Shown: piece after piece, positions 56,334 to 64,000 of the stretch
Layout of the letters: each line of letters starts with the position of its first letter
Position numbering within the stretch: position 1 is the first letter of the stretch
Origin: Polyangia bacterium
Lineage (GTDB): Bacteria > Myxococcota_A > Polyangia > Nannocystales > Nannocystaceae
DNA length: 64,000 nt
Assembly (NCBI GenBank): GCA_030424595.1
Contig: JAUHWG010000039.1
Span: 1 to 64,000, forward strand
Direction of reading: 5' to 3'
Notes under the pieces: generated by a model
What the model was told of the DNA's origin: nothing
The model's database searches: none
What the model saw: the letters and a program-made list of their open reading frames with translations, nothing else
Position numbers and translations under genes: made by a program

Positions 56334-56361
56334 TTGACACTTTGTCAGCCTGAGCTAGTCA
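56334..56361 (+). promoter_or_regulatory. LysR-type T-N11-A box and promoter in the divergent region
   Basis: TGACACTTTGTCA (56335-56347) is a perfect TGACA/TGTCA dyad and fits T-N11-A exactly. TTGACA (56334-56339) is a consensus -35 for the lysR direction, with TAGTCA (56356-56361) as a weak -10. It lies about midway between the two divergent starts. Confidence 0.65.
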
Positions 56362-56395
56362 ATCAACGACCGCCGAGGGGCGAGACTGGAGCGCG

Positions 56396-57274
56396 ATGAT
56401 GGAGCCGAACGACCCCGCAGACATGTTGCTCTTCGCCGTCGTCGTCCGCGAGGGCAGCTTCGCCGCTGCGGCGCGCAGCTCCGGCGTGACCCGACAGTCG
56501 GTGAGCGAGCGGATCGCCCGGCTCGAGGCGCGCCTGGGCGTCCGACTGCTCGAGCGGACGACCCGGAGCCTCCGGCTCACGGACGCGGGAGCGCTCTACC
56601 ATGACCGCTGCTCGGCCCTCACGACGCTCGTGCGCGACGCCAACGCCGAGGTGCGGGGCATGCAGAGCGAGCCGTTGGGGCGGCTGCGGGTGTCGGCGCC
56701 GAAGATCTACGGGCGTCAGTATTTGACGCCCATCGTCGCGGAATTTCTCGCCCGCTACCCCCGGGTCCGGATGGAGCTCGTGCTCCACGATCGCCGGGTG
56801 AACTTGGTGGAGGAGGGGTTCGATCTGGCGATCCGGGTGGGGACGCTGGAGGAGTCGTCGCTCGTCGCTCGGCGCCTGGGCACGGGCCGGGTGGACTACG
56901 TGGCCAGCCCCGCCTTCCTCGCCGAGCACGGTGCGCCAGACGCTCGATCGTTGGTGGAGGCCCGCTGCATCTGCCTGCGGACGGGCGAGGTCTGGACCCT
57001 CGACGGCGTCGCCCAGGCGATCGATCCGGTGCTCGTGGTCAACGATCTCGGGGTGGCCTGCGATGCTGCGGCGGCCGGGGTGGGCATCGCTAAGGTGCCG
57101 TCCTTCGTCGATCGCGAGGCGGTCCAGGCGGGCAGGCTGCGTCGCCTCTTCACCTCGACACCCCAGATCGAGCGACCGATCTACGCGGTGTTTCCCAGCC
57201 AGCGTCACCTCGCGCCGAAGGTGCGGAGGTTCGTCGACGCGGTGGTCGACCACGCCCGTGACGTGTTCGCCTGA
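56396..57274 (+). CDS. LysR-family transcriptional regulator
   Basis: 292 residues. The N-terminal winged helix-turn-helix reads LFAVVVREGSFAAAARSSGV with TRQSVSERIARLEARLGVRL; the effector domain begins GRLRVSAPKIYGRQYLTPIV and looks like the aromatic-responsive group often next to SDR genes. It probably controls the divergent SnoaL/SDR pair through the T-N11-A box. Confidence 0.93.
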   Translation: MMEPNDPADMLLFAVVVREGSFAAAARSSGVTRQSVSERIARLEARLGVRLLERTTRSLRLTDAGALYHDRCSALTTLVRDANAEVRGMQSEPLGRLRVSAPKIYGRQYLTPIVAEFLARYPRVRMELVLHDRRVNLVEEGFDLAIRVGTLEESSLVARRLGTGRVDYVASPAFLAEHGAPDARSLVEARCICLRTGEVWTLDGVAQAIDPVLVVNDLGVACDAAAAGVGIAKVPSFVDREAVQAGRLRRLFTSTPQIERPIYAVFPSQRHLAPKVRRFVDAVVDHARDVFA

Positions 57275-57301
57275 GCGCGGGTGACAGGGCCTCCGCGCCG
57301 C

Positions 57302-57546
57302 CTAGTCTCCCCTCAACGAGGCCCCGCGCGGCCGCCGACGGCGAAGCCTGCCGACCATGGACCTCAGCGTCGCGACCCCGACGTTCACCCAGGTCAAGGG
57401 GATCAGCGTCACGAGCCCGTAGCCGTCGCTGTCCTGCACTCGATGGTCTCGGCGATCCGGGCGAACCCTGCGCCCGCGAACTCGTCCACGGAGCAGGGAG
57501 GGAGCTCCGCCAGCGCCCACGTCGTCTTCGCCAGGACATCGAGCAT
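57302..57546 (-). pseudogene. Small frameshifted gene remnant
   Basis: From ATG 57546 the reverse strand reads [17 protein letters not shown] and then IAETIE with G/C-ending codons, but stops at 57409. A neighbouring frame continues in the same style from that point ([20 protein letters not shown]) to a stop at 57302. One frameshift near 57430 would join them into ~82 residues. Alternatively these are chance open frames. The rest of the gap 57547-57913 shows no gene. Confidence 0.35.
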
Positions 57547-57913
57547 CGCAGGACTATACCAGCTCGCTCCTAGCGTCCCCGTCCCGGCATCGCTCGATCA
57601 ACGTCGGGTTGATCCCCCCGAGACGTGTCACACCGGCATCGCCGCCGGTCCTGCAACGCCGCGACCTGTGCCACCTACTTGGGAAGTACGCGTGATCGCA
57701 TCACAAGGGCCGAGGGGCCGCGCATCGAGCCTGTCCTGCGTTTGTGTCGCGCGGGTGGAGGGGAGCGTCCGCCGCGGAGCGTGCCTGACGCGAGGGAGAG
57801 GATCCGCGACCCTCGATATGCACGCCCGTCGGCGGCGCGTTGGGGCGCGGCAGCGCGCAGCTTCGACCGATCTTTCGCGGCCGCGAGAGCGTCCTCTTGG
57901 CTATCCTCCACCC

Positions 57914-60127
57914 GTGGGCGCGGAGACTTCCCAGGGCGCACAGACGCCGCCTACGTGGGGGTCCAGGGCGACCGCGCTGCTCGATTGGTTCATCCACCCG
58001 AGGATCTTGGCGGTCGGCGGAGACTCCCGTCGGCGCTCGCGGATCCTGGTCGCGATCCTCCTCATCCCGGGCGTGGCCGCCGTCCTGCCGATGAGCGAGC
58101 GCTTCCTCGCGGGCGACCTCTTCGAGGGGTTCGTCCTCATGGTGACGTGGATGCTGACGCTCGGGATCCTGGCGATGATCCGGCTCGGGGCGCCGGTGGT
58201 GCTCGTCGGGACGATCTACGCCGCGTTGATCTTCGTCTCGCTCACCACGTCTGCCCACAACCTCGGCGGCCTCGACAGCCCTCCGGTCATCGCCCTCCTC
58301 ATGGTCCCCTTGGCCGCGGTCTTCATCGTCGGCGTTCGGGTCGGCCTCGTCTTCGCCCCGCTGGTCCTCGCGAACTTCGGCGTTCTCTATGCGCTGCGCC
58401 CCGAGGGGGCCCAGGAGCCGGAGCAGAAGCTCATGGTTCTCTGTGTGGCGCTCTTGGTGCTCGCCGCGGCGTCGATCGCCTTCGAGTCGGAGCGGGCGAG
58501 GGCGCTGGCCACAGCGGAGCGCCTCCGGAGCGAGGCTGAGCGGGCGAGCGCCGCCAAGGGAGAGTTTCTCGCGAACATGAGCCACGAGATCCGGACGCCG
58601 ATGAACGCGGTCATCGGCATGACGGGCCTCCTCCTCGAGACCGAGCTCAACCCGCAGCAGCGCAGCTTCGCCGAGATCGTCCGCAGCAGCGGCGAGACGC
58701 TGCTCGCCCTGATCAACGATGTCCTCGACTTCTCCAAGATCGAGGCGGGCGAGCTGGTCCTCGAGCGGGCGCCGCTGGACATCCGCGCCTGTGTCGAGAG
58801 CGCGGTCCAGGTGCTCGCCGTCGCGGCGGTCAAGAAGGGGGTGGAGCTCTCTTCGCTGGTCGATCCCGCGACGCCGCTCGCGATCTACGGCGACTCGACG
58901 CGCCTCCAGCAGACGCTGGTGAACCTCATCAGCAACGCGATCAAGTTCACCGACTCCGGGGAGGTCGCGGTCACGGTCGTCGCCCGCCAGGGCGCGGATC
59001 CGGAGGAGGGCTCTGAGCTCCAGTTCTCGGTCCGCGACACCGGCATCGGCATCGCCGCCGACAAGCAGCCGGGGCTCTTCGACGCCTTCGTCCAGGAGGA
59101 CGCGTCGACGACCCGGCGCTTCGGCGGCAGCGGCCTCGGGCTGACGATCTGCAAGCGGCTGGTGACGGCGATGGGCGGTCGCATCTGGCTCGAGAGCGAG
59201 CAGGGCCAGGGCTCGACCTTTCACTTCACGATCGTCGGCGGGGTCGCACCCTACCTCCGTCCGCCGCACCTCGTCGAAGAGCAGCCGCTCCTCACCGGAG
59301 CCCGCGTGCTCGTCGTCGACGACAACGCGACCAACCGCCGCCTCCTCCAGGTCCAGCTCGAGTCCTGGGGGATGCTGCCGACCTTGGTCGACGGCGGCGA
59401 AGCTGCGCTGGCGGTGCTCCGCGGCGGCAACCACTTCGCCTGCGCGATCCTCGACATGCACATGCCGGGGATGGACGGGCTCGAGCTCGCCGGCCGTGTT
59501 CGTTCGATACCGGCCGGAGAGGCCCTGCCGCTGGTGATGTTGACCTCCCTCGGGCAGCGTGAGGAGGCGACGAGCATGGACCTCTTCGCCGCCTTCCTGA
59601 CCAAGCCGGTCAAGGCCTCGCGCCTCTACAACGTGCTCCTGGCGGCGCTCAGCGAGGCCGGTCAGGAGCCGGGGCGAGGCGGCGAGGCGAGTGCGAGCGC
59701 GCCTATGGAATCGTCGGCGCTGCCGGGGGCGATGCGGGTGCTCATCGCCGAGGACAACCCCGTCAACCAGCGGGTCGCGCTCCTCTCGCTGGAGCGGCTC
59801 GGCTACCGCGCGGATGTCGTCGCCGACGGCCTCGAGGCGGTCGAGGCGATGCGCACGATCGACTACGACCTGGTGTTGATGGACGTGCACATGCCGGAGC
59901 TCGACGGGCTCTCTGCGACCCGGCGGATCCGGGCCGACCCCACGCTGCGCCAGCCCTACATCACCGCGTTGACGGCCAACGCGACGGTCCAGGATCAGGA
60001 GGCCTGCCGCGATGCGGGGATGGACGACTACCTGAGCAAGCCCTTCCGCCTGCGGGAGCTGCGGTCGATGCTCCAGCGCTACGCGGCACAGGAGGCGGCG
60101 CGCGGAGCTGGCCCGCGCTCATCGTGA
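57914..60127 (+). CDS. Membrane hybrid histidine kinase with two receiver domains
   Basis: 737 residues from a GTG at 57914; an upstream in-frame ATG at 57818 would add a basic low-complexity stretch. Five or six membrane helices (~45-195) precede HisKA with [17 protein letters not shown], HATPase ([31 protein letters not shown]) and two receivers: [10 protein letters not shown] with [10 protein letters not shown], and AEDNPVNQR with [10 protein letters not shown]. No periplasmic ligand domain is seen. Orphan kinase; no response regulator gene is adjacent. Confidence 0.9.
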   Translation: MGAETSQGAQTPPTWGSRATALLDWFIHPRILAVGGDSRRRSRILVAILLIPGVAAVLPMSERFLAGDLFEGFVLMVTWMLTLGILAMIRLGAPVVLVGTIYAALIFVSLTTSAHNLGGLDSPPVIALLMVPLAAVFIVGVRVGLVFAPLVLANFGVLYALRPEGAQEPEQKLMVLCVALLVLAAASIAFESERARALATAERLRSEAERASAAKGEFLANMSHEIRTPMNAVIGMTGLLLETELNPQQRSFAEIVRSSGETLLALINDVLDFSKIEAGELVLERAPLDIRACVESAVQVLAVAAVKKGVELSSLVDPATPLAIYGDSTRLQQTLVNLISNAIKFTDSGEVAVTVVARQGADPEEGSELQFSVRDTGIGIAADKQPGLFDAFVQEDASTTRRFGGSGLGLTICKRLVTAMGGRIWLESEQGQGSTFHFTIVGGVAPYLRPPHLVEEQPLLTGARVLVVDDNATNRRLLQVQLESWGMLPTLVDGGEAALAVLRGGNHFACAILDMHMPGMDGLELAGRVRSIPAGEALPLVMLTSLGQREEATSMDLFAAFLTKPVKASRLYNVLLAALSEAGQEPGRGGEASASAPMESSALPGAMRVLIAEDNPVNQRVALLSLERLGYRADVVADGLEAVEAMRTIDYDLVLMDVHMPELDGLSATRRIRADPTLRQPYITALTANATVQDQEACRDAGMDDYLSKPFRLRELRSMLQRYAAQEAARGAGPRSS

Positions 60128-60136
60128 AAACCGGAG

Positions 60137-60188
60137 CAGGCCGTCGCTCAGGCCGTCGCTCAGGCCGTCGCTCAGGCCGTCGTTCAGG
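60137..60188. repeat. Tandem repeat, CAGGCCGTCGCT x4
   Basis: Four 12-bp units (the last with one change) begin 10 bp after the hybrid kinase stop, between two convergent genes. Confidence 0.95.
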
Positions 60189-60249
60189 AGAACGCTCGTC
60201 AGGCGCTCGCCGGGTGAGATGAGTCGTCGGCTCGGCTTCGAGCGGACGA

Positions 60250-61773
60250 TCACGACAGGTCCGGGCATGTGGCGGTCGCCCGCTCGGCGACGGAGCCTGC
60301 GGGGTCGAGCGCCCGGATCGTCGCGATCTCGGCCTTCGCGGCGACGGTGTCCCCCAGCGCGCAGAGCACGGAGACCAGCGAGAGGCGGCGCTCCTCAGCG
60401 AGCGCCCCCTCGGGGAAGTGTCGGGCGTGGCGTTCGAGCAGCAGCTTCGCCCGCGACCAGGCGTGCGCCCGGATCTCTTCGCGAGCCCGCCTCATGATCT
60501 CAAACTCGCGGCGGAGCGCGTCATCGTCGAGCTTCGTGACAGCGGCGAGCCCGTGTCCGCCCGAGGAGCCGTGGTCCTCGGCGTCAGGTCGGGCGACCCT
60601 GGGGCGCTGGACGGTCGACGACGGGGGGACCCTCGCGGGCCCGCCGCGGGGGGAGGCTGTGGAGCCGTCGGCCGACGTCGATGGGCGTCCCTCGCGGGAG
60701 GCTTCGCGCCGCGCCTTCGCCCGGGCGAGGGCTGCGAAAGGTCCGGAGCTGTCGGGTCCAGGCGCCGCTGGCTCGCCTTCTTCGCTCCGGGCCGGCTTGG
60801 GCTCGACCGCAGGCGCTTCGCCGTCAGGGGCAGAGCGCGGCGGAGCAAGCTCGGCCTCGAGCGAGGCGATCGCTCCGGCCGACGCCGGGCCCGACGTGCT
60901 CTCCGTCGGCCTCTTCGAGGCGACGAGGAGCACCGACGCGAGGCCGACGACCGCCGCCACGATCAGCTTTGCGCCGCCTCCTGCGGCGAGCCCGATCGAC
61001 CCCGCAAGACCGGCCTTCGCCGGAGCGCCGATCGCAGCGGCAGCCGTGGCCTTTCCGGCCCCCCATGTGCTCGCCGTCGAGGCTCCCCCCTCAGCTCCTG
61101 TGGTGGCGGCTCCTGCGGTGGCGGCTCCTGCTGCGGCCGTAGCAGCTCCCTTGGGCGCGCCGAAGAGCGCGACCCAAGCGCGCTGGCGGGTCTCTGGCTT
61201 CGGCTCGTGGGCTCGGCGAGCCTGGCTCAGGCGGAGGGTACGATCATCCTCGTAGGGCCCCTCCCGGAGGGCTCGATGCTCGGCGCGACGCATCCGCGAG
61301 AAGGTCCGATCAAAGGCCTGCCGCGCTGCCCGAAGGCGGGAGTACACCGTGTTCTCCTTGACGCAGAGGGCCTTCGCGATCTCGGGGCCGGTCATCTGCT
61401 CGAGCTCCGCCAGGAGAAAGACCGCGCGCTTGTCCTCGTCTAGGCGCTCGAGGAAGCCGTCCAGGAGAACCCTCGCCTCGCGCTCGGCGACGGCCGCAGG
61501 TCCGTCGGTCGGGGGTGGTGCGGTCATGGTCAACGCATGCTCGAGGCGGACACGGCGGGCCGATCCCCGACGGTAGCGCCAGGCGATCCGGCGGACGATC
61601 CCGAAGATCCAGCCGCGCATCGACTCGGCCGACTCGCCGCGCCGCAGGACCACGACGAAGACCTCTTGCGCCGCATCCTCGACCGCGCTCGGGGGCACGC
61701 CGAGGCGGGCCAAGTTGCGATAGACGAAGTTGAAGTGGGCGCGGAAGAGCGCCTCAAAGGCCTCCTCTGCCAT
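60250..61773 (-). CDS. ECF sigma factor fused to a membrane helix and outer domain
   Basis: 507 residues from the ATG at 61773 (a GTG at 61854 would add 27). Residues ~1-165 are an ECF sigma: LFRAHFNFVYRNLARLGVPP, DAAQEVFVVVLRRG, SMRGWIFGIVRRIAWRYRRG and the region 4 helix MTGPEIAKALCVKENTVYSR. An Ala/Gly/Thr-rich stretch leads to one membrane helix (GAKLIVAAVVGLASVLLVA), a Pro/Ser/Glu linker, and a C-terminal helical TPR-like unit (REEIRAHAWSRAKLLLERHA). A sigma factor tethered to the membrane would need release or conformational control. The gene at 61924 precedes it in the same direction. Confidence 0.88.
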   Translation of the reverse strand: MAEEAFEALFRAHFNFVYRNLARLGVPPSAVEDAAQEVFVVVLRRGESAESMRGWIFGIVRRIAWRYRRGSARRVRLEHALTMTAPPPTDGPAAVAEREARVLLDGFLERLDEDKRAVFLLAELEQMTGPEIAKALCVKENTVYSRLRAARQAFDRTFSRMRRAEHRALREGPYEDDRTLRLSQARRAHEPKPETRQRAWVALFGAPKGAATAAAGAATAGAATTGAEGGASTASTWGAGKATAAAAIGAPAKAGLAGSIGLAAGGGAKLIVAAVVGLASVLLVASKRPTESTSGPASAGAIASLEAELAPPRSAPDGEAPAVEPKPARSEEGEPAAPGPDSSGPFAALARAKARREASREGRPSTSADGSTASPRGGPARVPPSSTVQRPRVARPDAEDHGSSGGHGLAAVTKLDDDALRREFEIMRRAREEIRAHAWSRAKLLLERHARHFPEGALAEERRLSLVSVLCALGDTVAAKAEIATIRALDPAGSVAERATATCPDLS

Positions 61774-61923
61774 CGGCTCTTCGTGCGGGCCCTGGTCGGC
61801 CGGCTCGGCCGGGTCACATTGGATGGACGGCGTCACAGATCTCGTAGTCTCCACCAGCGCGTCGATCCGTCAGGAAAATTGTTGAGGGCCGGGGATGGTC
61901 GTCAGGGGCGGATCCTGGCGACG

Positions 61924-63030
61924 TCAGGGGAACACGAGCGTAACCCCTCCGGCGATGCGAAGCCCCCCCACGGGGACGGTGTAGAGGATCGCGTCGGAGT
62001 CGACCGCAGCGTAGGTGCGCCGCGTCACCGCGACGAGCGCCTCGACCTCGACGCCGAGCGCGAGCCAGCGCAGCGGCTGCCAGGCGAGGCGAGGGGCCAG
62101 CAGCCCCGCCGCCCAGAGGCCGCGGGTGGTCCGGTTCTCGGCAAAGCCGAAGCCCTCGGCCGTCAACGCGCCGAGCTCGACGCCCCCTAAGAGCGCCAGC
62201 GAGAGGGTGTCCCAAGCCCACCGGGGTCCAGCCCGCGCAGCTCCGGCGGCGAGGGTCAGCTTCGCGCCCACCTCTGAGCGCTCCGGCGCCACAGCCCGGC
62301 TCGGCAGCCAATAGGATCCGCGCACCTCGGCGCGGACTCGCGGCCAGACGAGCCCTAGCCCGCCCGAGAGGCCGAGCGCCGGGCCCTGGCTCGGGCCGAG
62401 GCCGCCGGCGACCGTCGCCCCGAGCTCGAGCTTCGGCCAGCTGCGGCGAGGCTTGGGCTGCGAAGGCGGGCCGAGCGGCTCGCCGGAGCGTTCCGCCGGT
62501 GGTGGTGATGTTCGCCATGGCGACGACGGAGCGGGCTGGGCCCCGAGCTCGATCGCCGATTCCTCGAGCAGGCGCGACTCCTCGAGCAGGCGCGACTCTT
62601 CGAGCAGGCGCGACTCCTCGAGCAGGCGCGCGGACTCCTGGAGCTCGCGCTTTGGGGCGATGAGCCGCTCGGCCAGCGAGACCGGATCCGAGGAGACCAC
62701 CAGGATCAACGCCAGCGCGTCGCCCAGGGAGGCGCAATAGGGGCTGCTCAGGACCCTGCGCTGCTGCCCCTCGGGGTCGTCCATGACCAGCTCCGCGGTG
62801 AAGCCGCGATCGTCGGCGGTGATCGTCACCGTCGCCCGAACCGCCCGCTGCATGCCCCCCTCGCTGAGCCGCAGCGCAGTCGCGACCACCTCGTCTCGGC
62901 TCGGGCAACCGTCCACCGCTGACAGCTCCAGCTCCAGCCAGTCTGTCGCTGGCTGAGCTTGAGCGCCGGGGCTAAAGGAGGCAGCGCTCGCGATGATGAG
63001 CGCTGCGGAGAGGCTGGACGACATGAGCAT
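61924..63030 (-). CDS. Outer-membrane-like protein with RLLEES repeats
   Basis: 368 residues. A Sec signal ends SFSPGAQA. Residues ~25-125 are a globular domain (ELELSAVDGCPSRDEVVATA), then four RLLEES units encoded by an 18-bp tandem repeat (~62560-62632), a Pro/Ser linker, and ~190 residues of alternating strands ending TVPVGGLRIAGGVTLVFP, like a small barrel. It lies 150 bp upstream of the sigma-fusion gene. No family name can be given with certainty. Confidence 0.75.
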   Translation of the reverse strand: MLMSSSLSAALIIASAASFSPGAQAQPATDWLELELSAVDGCPSRDEVVATALRLSEGGMQRAVRATVTITADDRGFTAELVMDDPEGQQRRVLSSPYCASLGDALALILVVSSDPVSLAERLIAPKRELQESARLLEESRLLEESRLLEESRLLEESAIELGAQPAPSSPWRTSPPPAERSGEPLGPPSQPKPRRSWPKLELGATVAGGLGPSQGPALGLSGGLGLVWPRVRAEVRGSYWLPSRAVAPERSEVGAKLTLAAGAARAGPRWAWDTLSLALLGGVELGALTAEGFGFAENRTTRGLWAAGLLAPRLAWQPLRWLALGVEVEALVAVTRRTYAAVDSDAILYTVPVGGLRIAGGVTLVFP

Positions 63031-63091
63031 GATCCGTCTCGTGGGGAGAATACCTGCTCTTCGCAGCAGCGTGAGGCGTCGCCGGGGAGGT

Positions 63092-63321
63092 GCGGGGCCG
63101 GCCTTGCAGAGGTCGACGCCGACTGCGGGCCCTATCCCGAGAAGGTCGCCTGCCTCCCGAGCGGAGACGGCGTCCCCATCTGTACCACCCTCAAGCCTCC
63201 AGGCTACGGGTGCACGAGCGATGATGAGTGCAGCGGCGTGTGCAACCTGGAGACCGGCGATTGCGAGTGCTCGGAGGAGAATCCCTGCACGGAGGAGGGC
63301 ACCAAGTGCTTCTACTACTAG
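63092..63321 (+). pseudogene. 3' remnant of a Cys-rich secreted protein gene
   Basis: The frame reads GAGLAEVDADCGPYPEKVAC, CTSDDECSGVCNLETGDCEC and stops after TKCFYY, a Cys pattern like other surface proteins of this genome. No start codon or signal sequence exists in frame; the open frame upstream runs into the antisense of the neighbouring gene's 5' end. A real but 5'-truncated gene is the simplest reading. Confidence 0.5.
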
Positions 63322-63380
63322 TAGGAGCGCCGTGGAGATAGGAGCGCCGTGGAGAGGGCAGCGCGGAGCCTCGCTCGCCC

Positions 63381-64000
63381 CTACTTGCCGACGAACCGAG
63401 CGTCGCGGCGCTCCTTGAACGAGAGCATACCTTCGGCGGCGTCCTCACTCTCCATGAGCGCGCGGGCCTGCTCTAGCAGGGCCTGTGCGGCCGCGTCGGG
63501 GCCTTTGGCGGCGGCGATGCGGGAGGAGGCGAGCGTCGCCTGGACGCCGAGGGGCGCCTGCTCGGCGATGCGCTCGGCGATCCCCAGGGCGAGCTCGAGC
63601 TGCGCCCCCGGTGCGCAGACCTCCTGGACGAGCCCGAGGCGGAGGGCCTCGTCCGCGTCGAAGATGTCGCCGGTCAAGAGCCAGCGCATCGCGTCGCCCC
63701 AGCCGGCGATCTCCGGGAGGCGGATCGTCGCTCCGCCGAAGGGGAAGATGCCGCGGCGGATCTCGATCTGGCCGAAGCGCGCGTCATCGCTGCTGACGCG
63801 GATATCTGCGGCGAGGAGGAGCTCGATGCCGATGGTCAGGCACCAGCCCTGGACCGCCATCACCAGCGGCTTGCGGCGGACCCGACCGTGCAAGCCGAGG
63901 GGATCGACCCCCTCCGGCGGGAAGAGGGCCTCGCCTGCGCGGACCGCCGGGCCGACCTCGGCGAGGTCGAGCCCTGCCGTGAAGTGCTCACCCTCGGCGT
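63381..64000 (-). CDS. Enoyl-CoA hydratase/isomerase family protein (5' end outside window)
   Basis: About 206 residues are present and the frame is open to the window edge. Crotonase-fold motifs: EGEHFTAGLDL (oxyanion-hole strand), PLVMAVQGWCLTIGIELLLA, and FGQIEIRRGIFPFGGATIRL. The usual catalytic Glu positions are partly replaced (RRGIFPFGG), so the exact reaction is uncertain. The C-terminal segment AMESEDAAEGMLSFKERRDA-like is typical of the family. Confidence 0.9.
   Translation of the reverse strand, partial: AEGEHFTAGLDLAEVGPAVRAGEALFPPEGVDPLGLHGRVRRKPLVMAVQGWCLTIGIELLLAADIRVSSDDARFGQIEIRRGIFPFGGATIRLPEIAGWGDAMRWLLTGDIFDADEALRLGLVQEVCAPGAQLELALGIAERIAEQAPLGVQATLASSRIAAAKGPDAAAQALLEQARALMESEDAAEGMLSFKERRDARFVGK

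Noticed and set aside
57701-59890. Long reverse-strand open frame opposite the hybrid kinase
   Set aside because: His/Arg/Asp-rich antisense composition, no domains; the forward kinase motifs are decisive.

Overview
The window is high-GC DNA with strong G/C preference at third codon positions. It looks like a myxobacterium, most likely of the Nannocystaceae type (Nannocystis, Plesiocystis, Enhygromyxa); the genus is an inference. Supporting signs are: many lipoproteins whose lipobox Cys is followed by a long Thr/Ser/Gly spacer; a cell-surface protein ending in a MYXO-CTERM-like tail; calcium-binding DxDGDG repeat proteins; Ser/Thr kinase, DUF4388 and hybrid histidine kinase genes; and several ECF sigma factors. 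There is no phage, transposase, integrase or CRISPR array.

Layout. 0-6 kb: a surface protein with thrombospondin-like repeats, a FtsB-like gene overlapping a membrane diguanylate cyclase, and an ExbB/ExbD pair. 6.1-10.9 kb: tRNA-Ala with its own promoter and terminator, fabH, then a TetR-controlled three-gene ABC exporter operon. 11-15.8 kb: a helical-repeat protein, a DUF4388 protein and two secreted cytochrome-like lipoproteins. 15.8-16.7 kb: a non-coding array of ~145-bp repeats. 16.7-22.3 kb: an ArsI/CadI-type lyase, a SigZ-like sigma factor with a Cys-rich tail, an MFS transporter, a prolyl-4-hydroxylase-like oxygenase, a lipoprotein and an MBL-fold protein. 22.3-25.3 kb: a photoactive-yellow-protein/bacteriophytochrome hybrid histidine kinase. 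25.7-31.6 kb: an exported amidohydrolase, a class V aminotransferase, small membrane and lipoprotein genes and an ECF sigma factor with a possible partner. 32.4-35.8 kb: a tsdB-tsdA-like thiosulfate dehydrogenase pair with an outer-membrane barrel. 36-45 kb: surface lipoproteins, tRNA-Lys, a Ser/Thr kinase, a YdjM-like membrane protein and a Vps62-like lipoprotein. 45.4-50.9 kb: one 1832-residue FAAL-ACAD-ACP-reductase-EF-hand protein. 51-54.9 kb: a lower-GC segment with a propeller lipoprotein and an unrecognised protein, flanked by an RCC1 remnant and a truncated SRPBCC gene. 55-64 kb: an SDR/SnoaL pair divergent from a LysR regulator, a hybrid kinase, a membrane-anchored ECF sigma fusion with an outer-membrane-like partner, and the 3' part of an enoyl-CoA hydratase gene.

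Most operons are compact, with 4-bp ATGA or similar overlaps, so translational coupling looks common. The DNA is rich in short tandem repeats (units of 10-15 bp), several lying on or just past stop codons, and it carries a dispersed ~50-90 bp repeat in at least five places. The most unusual items are the light-sensing hybrid kinase, the one-protein lipid megasynthase with a calcium-binding tail, and the dispersed and tandem non-coding repeats.
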